DNA of 64,000 bases from Cloeon dipterum (lineage: Eukaryota; Arthropoda; Insecta; Ephemeroptera; Baetidae): positions 25,165,883-25,229,882 of the forward strand of contig NC_088789.1 of assembly GCF_949628265.1 (NCBI RefSeq), read 5' to 3'. The notes under the pieces are model-generated. The model searched no databases and was not told the DNA's origin. It saw only the letters and a program-made list of their open reading frames with translations. Both the position numbers and the translations under genes were made by a program. The first letter of the stretch is position 1. The number at the start of each line of letters is the position of its first letter. Below are positions 18,401 to 31,159 of the stretch, piece after piece.

Positions 18401-21400
18401 GTCCGTGCAAGCAGCAGCGAGTGTCGTGTTTTGCTGACTGCACTCGCACGGATTGAGTTACACACGACGCTGCGAAGACAAGTTGGCCGCCGAATCGTTC
18501 CCACCGCAGCACCGTGAGAGAGCTCTCATTCATCTCGCTGCTGCTGCTTTGGAAATAATATATATTATGAAAATGTCAATGAGTGCAACAGCAGCCAAAT
18601 TGTAGTAAATTGTTGCTTATACCAATCATTGCAATTCGCAATTTGGCAGGCGGAGACCTTGGCTCCTCCGCTGGAGCGAATTTTCAAGGCCCGTTCATTT
18701 TCGCACGTGCGAATCGCTGTGGCGCCAAGGTTGCGCCAAACTGACTTTTTCAACTCTCTCATTCCCTCTCGATCTGCCATCTGCGGTGCTTTATTATTTG
18801 TTTTCATTCTGCTCCGCTGACTGTCGCCGCCCGGACCGATGCACGACGAGTTGGTTGTTATTGATGCGTTTTAATTATTCAAGAGACATGCAGACGATGA
18901 AATCTTAGAAGATGAGACCAATTTTACATTTTATTGGACTGGCGTCGTTGACTCCATGACGAATCGACTGAGAGAGAGAGAGAGAGAGAGAAAGAGAAGC
19001 CGTGCAGGGTCGATTGACGCATTTGTTCCGTCGAAAAGCAGGCTGATACGGTTTTATCATTGTGTACCAAAAGTTCTATTGATAATTTTTGTTGCTGTAA
19101 ATCGTTTACCTCTAAAAGGGAAAATAAAATAATAAAAATCCTCTTTTTCTAGTATCCTTTAAAGTTTAATTCTTCGTGATGTTTAGCTAAAAATCCTGAA
19201 AAGCTGAGAATCAATTTGCTGTTTATTTTTTACCCAATTAAAAAAACCGCAGAAGAGAGCGGCCAGAATACATTTTTGTGTCGTCTTCACTGCTCAGATT
19301 CCTAAGTATAACATTGTCAATTTTTTAGCGAAGTGGCTGCAAAGTTAGAATGTCTCCCTACTTGAAATATTTTATTACACAACAAACAGTTTCCCCAAAA
19401 AGTCTATGTACACTTTATGAAAAGATCTTGACGAGAGGAATCGAAATCTGCCAAGAAAATATTAGTCCAGTGCTGTAAATTTTGAAGAAAAAACGAAACT
19501 TAAATTTTACTGTCCTTTGTCCTCTTTTGGTTTTTACACATTGATAATTAAATTGTTTAAACTGCATATATTGTAGTCAAAAATTACAATAATTCATTTA
19601 TGCACTAAACCCAAAAAAGAAATCGGCAAGTAACAAAGCTTAGGGCAACATGTGGCGTGTCCTGAACACCAGCGGTCTGAACAATTCAGTTTTATATACT
19701 GGAAATATCATTTCTTTTTCATTTCATGAGGCGGGATATCTGATCAAAGCCACCATCTTGGTCCAGCTACCAGCTAGTTTCACCCAAACCATTTCTGGAA
19801 TTTTAATAACACAAGAAGCTGTGTGAAATCTTTAAAACGACTGCTTCAATCATAAGCATTTTTAAACTTAGAAAAAACTAGATAAATACTTTTTCACAAC
19901 CTTTACCAGTCACTAAGTAAGAATTCCAGTTCCCTCTTGCTCCATTAATAAATACGCACTTAGGAATTTAACTCGAGTAATCCTTTTGGAATTTAAGCAA
20001 TTGCACAACGAAACTTGTTGATCGCACCTCGCAGCAGCGTGCGTAGCGTCGGTTCGGCTTGAATTTTCACAAGGTTTCGAATTTCTTCTCCAGGATCGAA
20101 TTTTGCGCGGCTGCTTCTTTTTGACAGTAGCCTTTTGTCAGTCTCCTCTTGGCCTACGGCAACGCTTTTGCACTTCTCTCTCTCTCTCTCTCTCTCTCTG
20201 CCGTCTAGACCTCTCTTCATTGTTTCGCTCTCTAAGCAATTGGAGTGCCTTTTTCGTTTGCAAAAATGTCTATAACCTACCTCAAAGCCGCGTGTGCACG
20301 CCGTTTTGTAAATCGCGCTGCGGAGGCGAAACGAACACGAAACACCGCAGATTCGCGCGCGCCCAACTCCTCTGCACCGGCCGCGGACACTGGCAAACAA
20401 GTTTGCGGCGACAAACAAGCCGCCCGCGCAATACTCCGAAAACAGCTACAGCGAACGAGTGAGTGAGTGAGTGACTGACTGAGTGAGTCACTCGCCCGCC
20501 CATCATCTTTCAAACATGATTTGCGTCCCATGAAATGAAGCAATTAAAGGGTACGAACGGTGAAGTTATGATTTTTCCAAGGCAGAAGAGAAATCCTAAC
20601 TGGAAATTGTTTGTGATGAAGCAGCATTGCGGATAAAACGAGCTTACTTTGTTCAGGGTGTGACCTTTCTGCTGCCCTGATTGTCAAGGTTTCAATAAAC
20701 CCGCATTTTAAAAAAAAATGCTGTGCAGTTGTAAAATCAGTTTTTTTCATTGTTTACCAGTTTCTTGCAGGCAATGTTTGCACCTCAGTTTTCTAATTAT
20801 TTGCTCATGACCTCGACTTGAAAATTGGCAGCAAAAAACAATTTTAAGAAAAAATCCACACAGAAATGGAAATTTTGACCACCACTGGGGAAAAAATGGA
20901 AAGCTTAATTTCTTGCGCTAGAAAACCAGTGGTGAAAAAAACAGGTGGAAAGCAAATACGACCCTGCGTGATTGTTGTTTTTGAATTAATAAACAAGGTT
21001 ACAAAAGTGCAATAATTAATTTTTTCATATTATGATTTATTTAAACTTTCAAACTTTGTTTTCTTTTATTATGTCGTTAATTTCTTAATAGTTGCAAAAT
21101 TATAATTATTAAACCGTAACGAATGAGTGCATTTTCCGTTGGTGTTGCTTTTTGCTGGTAAAATATAAATAATAAAACGATGAATACCATACACTTTAAT
21201 CCAAAGATTAGAGATAAGGATCCGACAATAGGCCAACATTCAGTGTTCCCCGCGATATATTTTGTTTGGGAAAAAGGATTTTGACCTATGGTCGGTTCTA
21301 ATCTTACTTTAAATCGATACAATTCCGTCTGTGGATATTTCCAGCTGCTTTAATTGTAATTTCACCGTCCATAGCTTGTCCTCCAATCCTTCTACTTTGT

Positions 21401-22100
21401 ATCAATGCGCTCTGCTATTTCTGTCGTGCTCTCTGCGACATCAACACAACCGGAACCACCGCGGCCTCGTGGTTATTCCGAGAATTCTCCGTTTCTCGTC
21501 GCTTTAATCTTAGATTGCTGCGCTGCGGCGGCGGTCTCTTTGTCCAGCGTTCCTCTCTCGAGAAAGAAGTAAATAAATAAACAAATAAATGAGCCGTCGA
21601 GAGGTGAACCATAAACGGCCGTCGTTTTATAACTTTACGCTCGAAACAATAATTATTCCATAAAATTTATCCATCATCGCAGGCCGGTGCTGCGTTAAAC
21701 CAACTTTCCTTTTTAATGAAGTGCCTTTATGGAGCACTCCGGGAAAATAAATTAAAATCGTGGTATTTTCTTTTTTTTATTATTTACCGAGTTGTAGACT
21801 TCGAGATTGATTTCTCCAGGGTGCCACTCAACGTCGTTTCTTCAGAGACTGCTTTTAAAATCAAATTATAATGATGCAATGCTGTAAACAGAATATTAAA
21901 TGCCCATATTTCAAGGGTTTTGGCTTTCAGAAATTTTTTGATCAAATTTTCGCGCTTAGTAAAGAAATTAACTACTTTTCTCAATGCAGCAGAAAGAAGA
22001 ATCGATTCTTAAATTGATCAATAAAGTAAAATTAAGTTTCTTCCCTTTCAAATCGATTGAAAAGCTCTGGCTGTCGATCGTGTTCCAATTTTTAGGCGTA
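15459..22100. other. Intergenic and upstream region of TFAP4
   Basis: About 6.6 kb with alternating GC-rich islands (for example 15.9-16.4, 16.9-17.4, 18.2-18.8 and 20.0-20.5 kb) and AT-rich spacers. Long open frames in the islands change codon character along their length and lack splice or family support, so none is called. Visible items are (GA)n at 18970-18990, (CT)n at 20175-20199, a GAGT/GACT tetranucleotide run near 20,456-20,492, a fragment of the gccgccaacagatg repeat near 17,983, and a dispersed repeat at 20,706-20,974. CpG-rich islands like these are plausible distal regulatory DNA. Confidence 0.45.
20706..20974 (+). repeat. Dispersed repeat, copy A (related to 60,561-60,890)
   Basis: It shares ordered blocks with a stretch in a SPEF2 intron: an A-run then atgc.gtgcagt, ccagtttcttgcagg.aatgtt, then aaccagtggtgaaaaaaac, then ggtggaaagcaaat.cgacc. 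No coding capacity was seen. The family was not identified. Confidence 0.6.
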
Positions 22101-22628
22101 AACAAGACAGCTGGCGCCTGCGGAGGCGATTTTCCGCATCGATCGCCGCGGCCGCGATGTCACTCTTTTAATTTTAGCGATGCACACTACACTATCGCTC
22201 GCGGCGTCAGCTGGCGTCGGCCGCTATCTTATCTCTCTCTCTGGTGCCAATATTTGCCTCGGAGTGGCCAGCCGACCAACCGACGGCCGTCATCACGAGG
22301 CTCGCGACTGCACCAGTGCACGTGACGCCCAGCTGATTGCGGAAAACACGTCGATAAAAAGTAGTAGAGCCGAGTTTTATTTTGCCGCCGTTGCTCATGC
22401 TAGAGAAGAAATAGGAGAGCTCGCCCCTCGATAAAAATACTCACCACACATACCGCCTCGCCTCGCTTTTGGCGTTGCACGACACGTGGGCGGGTCCCGT
22501 CTATTCGCGCTGCACCGCGACCGACCGACACGCCGCGCTCGCCAGCTGTTGGGAGCGAGTCGGCACCGCGGCACCACACTCGCAGCTGATCGCACGGCAC
22601 GGGACGCGAAATTCCGCTCGGAAAAGGC
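22101..22628 (+). promoter_or_regulatory. TFAP4/crp proximal promoter and 5' UTR with five CAGCTG E-boxes
   Basis: GC-rich, CpG-rich block just upstream of the TFAP4 start codon. CAGCTG hexamers occur at 22108-22113, 22208-22213, 22330-22335, 22543-22548 and 22583-22588. CAGCTG is the known core site of AP-4, the factor encoded downstream. No TATA box was clearly identified, and the transcription start is not resolved. Confidence 0.55.
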
Positions 22629-25600
22629 ATGGAAGCGTTCGACGAGATGATCGAATTCGACGCCGAGTCGGCCGATGACTCAGGGTGAGCCCGATTAACG
22701 CCGAAGCCGCACGGGAACGTTGATTTACAGTAGTTGCCCACTCTTGGAGGGGGATTTTAAATATTTTCTTGTGATTTTAAAAACATATTTGTGCCTAAAG
22801 TTAATAGATTTGAGTTACAAAGCTTTAAATGTATTTTTCCTGTTTATTTTTACCCCTTCACTTGTGATTTAACGTGGTTTTTTAATTTTATACGAATTTT
22901 ACCGAAGTTGTTTTTTTAAATATTTTATTTTCATTCACTTATCAGCATTTTACCTCTAACCTTGACTTCCGTTGGAGGGGAAGTGGAAGTAGGACAGAAA
23001 TTCAGGGCAAAATGCTGTTGAGGGGAGTGTTTACAGATAATGCCACGTTTAAAAGTTCGTTAAGTGTTAATTATTCAGGAGGTTTTTTTTAATTTTAAAA
23101 TTTAAAAAAAATACTGATTTACGAGGATTTTGGAAAATTTCTCCGCGATTAACCAAAATGCATCAACTAAAAAAAATATCGTGATACAAACAAGCAATGC
23201 ACTAAATTTAACATATGTCTTAATAAATTTTATTTTCCTTTGATTGACAGTGTGACTCCCAGTATGACTGACAACACGAGCAACTCAGTCGATGTCACGG
23301 CGCCGCCGATGGAGCAGGAAAAGCGGATCCGCCGCGAGATCGCCAACTCGAACGAGCGGCGCCGCATGCAGAGCATCAACGCGGGCTTCCAGTCGCTGCG
23401 CACCCTACTGCCGCACCATGAAGGCGAAAAGCTCAGCAAGGTCAGTTCTGTTTCACTTTTGCGAGTGGCGAGAACCCGATCACCTTCCCTCCCGAAGCTT
23501 TCCTTTATTCGCCAGGGGTTTTTTGCCGGCGCGTTGTTCGCGAAATTGTGTGTTGGCCAACGCCGGCCGGCCGGCCGGCTTTCTATTGCACAAGCCGCGG
23601 CTGCGGACGAAACTTTTATTGTGTCTGAACGAACCCCGCGCTGAAATGGGTCTCTCTCACACACACACACTCGCGTCGTAAGTCTGCCCACGTCCGAGTG
23701 TCGCGAGCGCCGAAGTAGGTCAGCACGCAGACAACAGAAATCAAGAGGGAATTAAGCAGGTTTCCAATTGACTGCCATTTTCCTGCGCCAATTCCGAGAA
23801 GCGGCGATCGAGACTGGCCGGCCCCAAATGAAACAATGCAGGCTCCTGCTTTAGCAACAACACGCGAAATTTCCTTCTGTGCTCACGCTCGGTGGTAGTG
23901 CGTTTTTCTCCTAGGAAAATTGACCTTTTTTTAACTCTAAACACACGCAATGAAAGGAAATGCATTAAAAAGTCAAAGACGCTCGGGAAAAACCAGGTTA
24001 TTGAACCTTGACGCTGATAAACGCAACTAATTATCTAAACAATTTAAAAGATGGCTGTTGATTTCGACTGCTGACCAAAATTTCAATGAAAAATTCTTAT
24101 TAGCCACGAATTTCAGGCCATTTTTCCCGTCAGACGAGTTTCCAAAGTCGAAATACCAAAAATTCTTGCTTGAAATTTTTTTTCTCTTTGAGAAAACGTC
24201 ATATCTTTGTGATTCCAGACCTTTGAGACCCACGTATTATTTTTTCATTGGAGCTTTTCAATTATTTCTTATCTCCTATTCAACGTCCAATCGTCAACAA
24301 ACTTCCCGTCCTGCTTAAAAAGTTGCTCGCGTGATTTAGAGTTTGTTTACTCGTATCAGCACGCGGTGGCGTTTATGGCGCGCACGCCATGGAAAGAAAG
24401 CTCACCCACCGGAAGCGACATTTAATCCTTTCATGGACCGTCTCGAGCTCAGGCTTTTATTTTATTGCACTGCCGCCGCTTTTGCTTTACGACTTAATAT
24501 CACACACGAATCGAGTGCTCGCACATTCAAATCGTGGCTCGCTCTATTGTTCCTCTCTGCCGCCGCACAAACACTCACGCACGTAATCATCTCTCGAAAG
24601 GCGGCGGCGGCGACTCCTCCTTGCCCGTCACGTGACGTCTGTCTGCCTTTGTGTTCTGCCGGAGAACAGGTGCATCTCCGATCTCGCCGCGCCGATCCAA
24701 ATTATTTATTGCTTTATTCCACTCCTTTTCACTCCGCTCATCCGTGGACTTCGAGTGGAATTTACAACAGCCGCACGTGCTTGACTCCAAAAATCCCTTG
24801 CTGGATATTTTTACGCTGCCTTTTTGTAATCTTAAATTTCAGAAAAAAGAAAACTTAGAAAATATAAAAACTGGGATATTTTCCTGAAACAATAGGGTTG
24901 AATATCATTTACCAAGTCTGCTTCAAAGCGTTTTTTTGCGAGATTAACATTTGATTTTTTTTAATATTAGTCAATTTTAATATTACACGTCCATCAAATA
25001 ATAATAGGCTGCTGATCGCTCAGCTGCTAATCTCTGCTCTTACATGAAAAAAAATATCGTGTCTTCTCTAAAAATTTAGTAGCAAAAAACATCAATCCAG
25101 GGATGAAATCTTGGTTTGATCAGTCTTGTGCGACATTGGTGCGTTGGTTCACGATCAGAATATGCTTGATTCATAACAAATTTAAAAAAATGCAGTCCAT
25201 CAGCTGAATGTTATTTACTGCCGCGAGTAAACAAAGATTTGGGAGTTGTTAGCTCTTCGTGATTTTCGACTGTGTTTGGAATGCCGCAAATTACAGTGGA
25301 CGAGGAAAAGGCGAAAAACGCCAGCTGGTCCCAGCGGCTTGACCTTCACTTTTCCTTGAGACGCGCTGACCTTTCTGTTGGTTTCGGTTGCTATGTATCG
25401 GCCGGCGGTGGTCCAGCTGCGTCTTCTCGAAACAGCTCGAGCATCAACGAGGTGTCGAAACAATCGATTAATTGGCCCAATTATCAAACTGCCGCGTCGC
25501 GTGCAATCGTTCAAAAGGACCTGAGGTGCCGCTCATTAAATCCGAGATGAGAACGAACGAACGAGCGTCGTGTCGTGTGTGTGTATTTATTATGGAGGTA

Positions 25601-28600
25601 TAGTCAGTCAGTCAAATAGATTGTGTAACAAACACATTGCGGCCATGGCCGCAGCACTTTGTGTGTATGTGTTTTCTCAGCTGGATAACTCAGAGGCTGT
25701 TCACCTGCTTTGTGCAACGTAATCCAAGCAAACAGTAATCACCTCTTGCGCCGCTTGCATTTGAAACGCCAATCAAGCGCGCAGCCGTGCCAGGATGAAG
25801 TCATCCTTTGATTTATGACAAGTGTAATGGATCCGTGCCTGCCATTGAAGGACTATCACATGTCGTCGCATTTTTCTACTCGCTCCAAACGAACGAACCC
25901 CATTTGTAGGACATGTAATGTGCACAACACCCGTTTATAATGACAAACAAGCCGAGCACGAGCGACGGGGCAGGTGGATTGAATTCAGAGCAACAGCCTC
26001 CGGCGTCGCACTGTTTAATTCAGGTGGACTGAATGCGAGTGCGGAGTGCGAGCGAGCTGTTTGCTTCAGAATGGAATTGTTTTCGGGAAATTCTATAAAA
26101 TGAAACGAGAAAGGAATGTTTCCTTTTTCATTTAATTGGTGATACATTGTTGCATGCATTCAATCAGTTGCTTTGTTTCTACTTTGTGTTTGTTTTACTC
26201 AAGAAAAAAATCCTTTGCTTGCTCCACGCAAACATTGCTGCCTTGGAGGTCAAGCGGTAAATTAGAAAAAGGAAATTCTTAAAAAATTCGGATCCGGATG
26301 CACAAATTTGAAAAGATAAAAAACGTGAGCATCTACGTTTCTGATAATTAGTGGTCCATTTATTGGGGGAAGGGGGATTAAGCAACAATTCATACCTGCA
26401 TTTTGCCCAATTTTTCAAAAAATAATACGATTTTTTGGCTCAATTTCCACTCCTATCGTCGTGAAATTATCCCACGGCTTACAAATTTCGTGATAAATTT
26501 TCCTTGTGTGAAATAAATCATGATTTCCAATAGGGGACAGAGCCCAACACTTGGCTAGCTTGAAAATTTTGCTTAGTGACAAAAATAATTCATAAGAAAT
26601 TTAAATTTCAGACCTACTTGAATTGAAAGTAAACAAAAAATAAAAAAATTTAGACTAAAAAAATTGGCAGTGCAACATGCTGGCTCCGGAGTTTCGGGAC
26701 AACAGCTGGCGTTGAAGGGGTTGTTGCGAATGCCGGGGGTGCAGTGCCCCGTCTCGTCAATTCGCAATTAGCATCTGCCGGCGTAATTGCATCCGGCGGC
26801 TGGGCCGGGCGTGCTGCTAGCAAGCGGGCGGGAGCGGCCCTTTGTGGCGGCGGCGGCGGCAGCAGCTGATATTTAGTGGCGCGCATAGCGTTTACTCTTT
26901 CATTCAGGCCCCGTTCTTTATAGTATAGCAGTGGCACGCCACGCCACGCTCGCTCGCTCGCTCTCTCGCTCGTGTTTGTCCACGCACTCACACACAAGGG
27001 CTGCAAGATCGGCTCCTCCAGGTCGCTTCCATAGGGCTGTTCGGCTGGCACCGATTTCTGTGTGTGTTTACTCTCGGCGTCGTTATCTTAATTGCCGTGC
27101 CGCTCCGTTTCATTCGGACATAATGTTTTTTCCACCCCTGCGCGCGCTCGTTAGAAATAATGACTCACACTATCCACCTGCGCCGCTTTTTTAATAGCCA
27201 CCCCCACCACTAGCCGCATTACGTACGTAGGTGGCCTTCTCCACATCTCCACTGTTGGTCGACCGGGAAATTTTTATCGATTAAATATAATTTCCAGGGT
27301 CCGAAGACTCATAACAACATGTTTTTTAGGCATTTATATCATTCTGATGGAAAAATTGCGATTTCTGGAGGCTTCAGAATTTTTATAAACAATTCTGTAA
27401 CATCTAATTATTTTTGATTAAAAGTCCCTTTCATTTGTAACCTGATTTTGCCTATTAATTAATTTTATTCAATCAGATTATTTTATAAAGCCAAGCTAAA
27501 TAATTTTCACACGAGTTGCCATTTTCCTTTCGGACCAATCGGACCGAAGCCGTGCTCTCACTTGCTGAACGACAAAAGAGAATAATTTTTGCTCGTTGGC
27601 TGCGGTTGCTGTTATTCGTTTCCACGAAGCCAGACACAACAAAATTAAGATAATGCACGCGGCGGCGACGGTGGCGGCGCGACTCTGGAAATTACAGGGA
27701 GTTGTTCGTTCGCACGCACGCGGCCGATGATGGGCCGCAGCCGCACGCACGGATGTGTATTTGCTGCACTTTGCGCCGAGCGCGGAATGGCAGGCAAAAA
27801 GATTGGTTTTGAATGGATTTTGATAAGGGCTCCGATAAGCGAGGCGAGCGATGAATGGAAAACACGGCCGAGATGCTGCGCAAAGCCATTGTTATTCTCT
27901 CGCACCGACGCGTCTCCATTCAGCAACTGATTTTCCTCGCTCCGCATAAATAATAAACAACCAAGTAATTACATCCGAACGCATCGGTATCTCTCTCACT
28001 CTTTCACATAGCACACACGTAAAATGCAAATTTATTCGTTGTGCAAGGCGAGGTAATTACCCTGAGCAATAAATTGTTGCCGCTCGTCGGTTTCGAAAAT
28101 GAGCAGTTCATCAACCTCGTGTGTGAGTGTTTCTCTCTCTCGCTCCATCATCCAGCACGACGCGGTATTATGATTTACGCAGCTAAATAAGTGCATCGAA
28201 AGAGCCAAGCTGGCGCTTTATTAGGTCCGCTCGCTCGCTCGCTCACTCACTCACTCGCCAGTAAGCAAGGTGAACTGAATAAAATGCTGACTGGCTGGCT
28301 GCATGGAGTGTCAAAGCAAGGCGAGCTGGTGAATATAATTAAGTGCAGTGCAATGAAGTCATTTCAATCAATCATCGGGAGCGTAAAAGGCGTGCTCGCT
28401 CGATCACTTAAGGCAATCGCGCTTAATTGATTGTTTTCTCGTTTCACACTTGCATCGAGATCGGCGTAATTATTATAAAAGGGCTTAATTAATCGTGTGG
28501 AAACGCGTTTAGTGTACTACATTGAGTTTCAATGGATCGGATTTCATTGAAACTGAAAGTCAGCCGCATTTAAACTAGAACTGGGACGTAATCATCCTTG

Positions 28601-31112
28601 TGAATCAATGTGCCGAGAATATTTATTTCAGTGATTGAGCAAATTGTATCTATTTTAATCCGACCTCGTTTAATGTAAATAAAGGGGATAGAGACAGGGC
28701 AATAATTAATAATTTTTTAAATTGTAGCCGATGTTTAGTAGTTGACTGAGCTCATTCGTTGGATAATTAAAATCAAACGAGGTCTATCCAACGGTGTGTG
28801 GCAATTTTCGGGGGAAATCTTGTTGTGAAATAAAATAGGACTCAAATTAAAGAGACGGTGGTCACCAGATGAAAATCATGCAAATCCCATTCAAACGAAT
28901 CAGGCCAAACTGAAAGGAATTTGCCAAGGACAAAAGTTAATATTATTATCAATCATTTCTTTGTTCGGTCTTTCAAAAGTGCAGCAAAACCGACCTGATT
29001 TCGCCGCCCAATCAGGTCATCTTTTATTAAAAAAACTGTCTGTCAGCAAAACAAGTCAAAATAGATCGGAGCACATTTAAAAAGTATGAATACGTTAAAT
29101 TACCAACCAGGGTTCGTTCCCTGACGAAAAAAGTAATTGACGTTTCATTTTTCGTCTCATCTTTCATAACATCTTTGAAATACATTTTATCCTGAATTTC
29201 TGGTCAATCCCACCATATTTCTATCCGCCCCAGCGCACCTCTAAAGCGATTGTGAGCTTTATCAATAGGGAGCGCCTGATTTTCAGAATGGAGGAAGATT
29301 TCTGGCGGAGCGAAAGGGCTGAAAGAGTCTGCCATGTGGCATGTTCGATCGGTGCGCGCGCGATGACGACGAACCGGCGGCATTCGCGTATTTTGTTAGG
29401 GCAGCCTGGTTGGCTGGCTGGCGAGGGGTTGGTGGCGTACACCAACCACCCCAGCTATAGCATGTTCGATTTTTCAATGCGAGCAGCAGACACAGCAGCT
29501 CTGAAGTGAGGCTGCCGCCGCCGCCGCCGTTCTTGCCCAGCTTTTCGCCAGCAGTGTGACGTCTGCCTGCCGTCGCCATGGAGACGCCCGCTCATCGATT
29601 TCCGCGGCTGCACGAATTTATTTTTTAAATGCGAAAGAGAGGTTATCTCTGTCTCGAGCCTGCTTGCTGCCTTCCCCGGATGTATTTTTATATATACACG
29701 TATTTTTTTTCTTTTTGCAAGAAATAGAGCCGAGTATGGTGCGGTGGCGTCGCTGCCTTTTTTCCTGCGCATTCATTATCGCCGTCGTCGTCTTTTGATG
29801 TTCACCTGCCAATGGCGGCTCACTCACTTTTTTATTCATTCATGGCGTATACACATACACACGCTGCTGCCACTCGCGCCTAATTGCTGCTGCTTATCGA
29901 CTGAGTAATAGTCGGCGGAATCAGGTGGCAGCTAGAAGGGCGTGTCCGTTAATTGCAGAAATAAAATTGTCGCGACGATTAGAGCAATTACAGTGGTAGT
30001 GGCGCCGGCCTTGCATCAATAGCGCACACATGTTTTGTGCAAGAATCCAGCTGATCAGGAGAAGCTTGGCCGAAATTGCATACCTTTCCGCTCTCTCATA
30101 TTGAATCCCATTGACAAATCGGCTGACGGTTGGGACGGGGCGGCTGCCGCTTGGGCCGCCCGGCAAGGTCGATACGCTGCGCTGCAGTATCAATATAGAG
30201 TATAGCGTAGTAGCCCGTTGCCATGGCTACCCGCTCATCTTGGCCGCGCGCGTCTCGCCTTCTTTGATGGGGCGAAAGCAAACCAGCCGGCCGGTAGGGT
30301 CACGTGACTGCGGCAGAAGCGGCGGCCGAATTACCAAATTAATTGTGTGTGACACCGTTCAGCCTGTTTCAGCCTGCCAGCGACCGGATGTTTACGTTCT
30401 CGAGCCAAAAGTGAACGCCCTGGCATGACAGGTGCACCCCTTTCTGAAGACTCTGGGTTTTCGAGCGAGTCGAGTAGGCTATTTCATTATTTCGCCCGCC
30501 GCATTGCGATTGCACGCCGGCCGGCCGGCCTGCTGGAGGATATTTTTTTGCTGCCTTGGAATACTTGGAATGTTGACGAGGCTGGAGAGTCAGCTGACTG
30601 AATGGAAGAGCGTGGGGGGCCCTGGGAAGGAAAGCAGCGAGCAGCCTTCGCCGGCCGCCGCGATGCATAGCAACAACCTTCGAAGAATGACCCGATGCAA
30701 GCATTATTTTTTCCCTCCCAACTGCCATCGCTGTCGTCCCTGCTTGCCCGGCGACGGCGACACAAAAAAGCACACACACAAGCATTATTTGTAAACACGA
30801 ATTAGTCGCCCCCTTGTTGCGTTTCCTCTCGCGCTCCCGCCCGTTCGGTGGCAGGTGCGAGAGCGGCGTCTATTTCTGGTTCTTGCCGAGCGCGAGCGCG
30901 GGGGAGGCGGCCAGGTGGAAAATAAACCGTCCCCAAATCGAAAAAAATATCAAACAAGCGTCCGCCCGGCCGGAGTCAGCTGGCAAACGTAAAATCAGCT
31001 GCAGAGGTCCTAGCTCTGGCCTAGGGCGCTTTTCCGCCATCATTTTTCAAACTTTGATCGCTCTCGTGATGGTTCTCTCCCAGGCAGCCCGCGGAGCCGA
31101 GAATAATAAAGG

Positions 31113-31159
<47 letters not shown>

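Noticed and set aside
24343-24858. 171-codon open frame on the + strand in TFAP4 intron 2
   Set aside because: No family signature, heterogeneous composition and no splice-site support in either direction.
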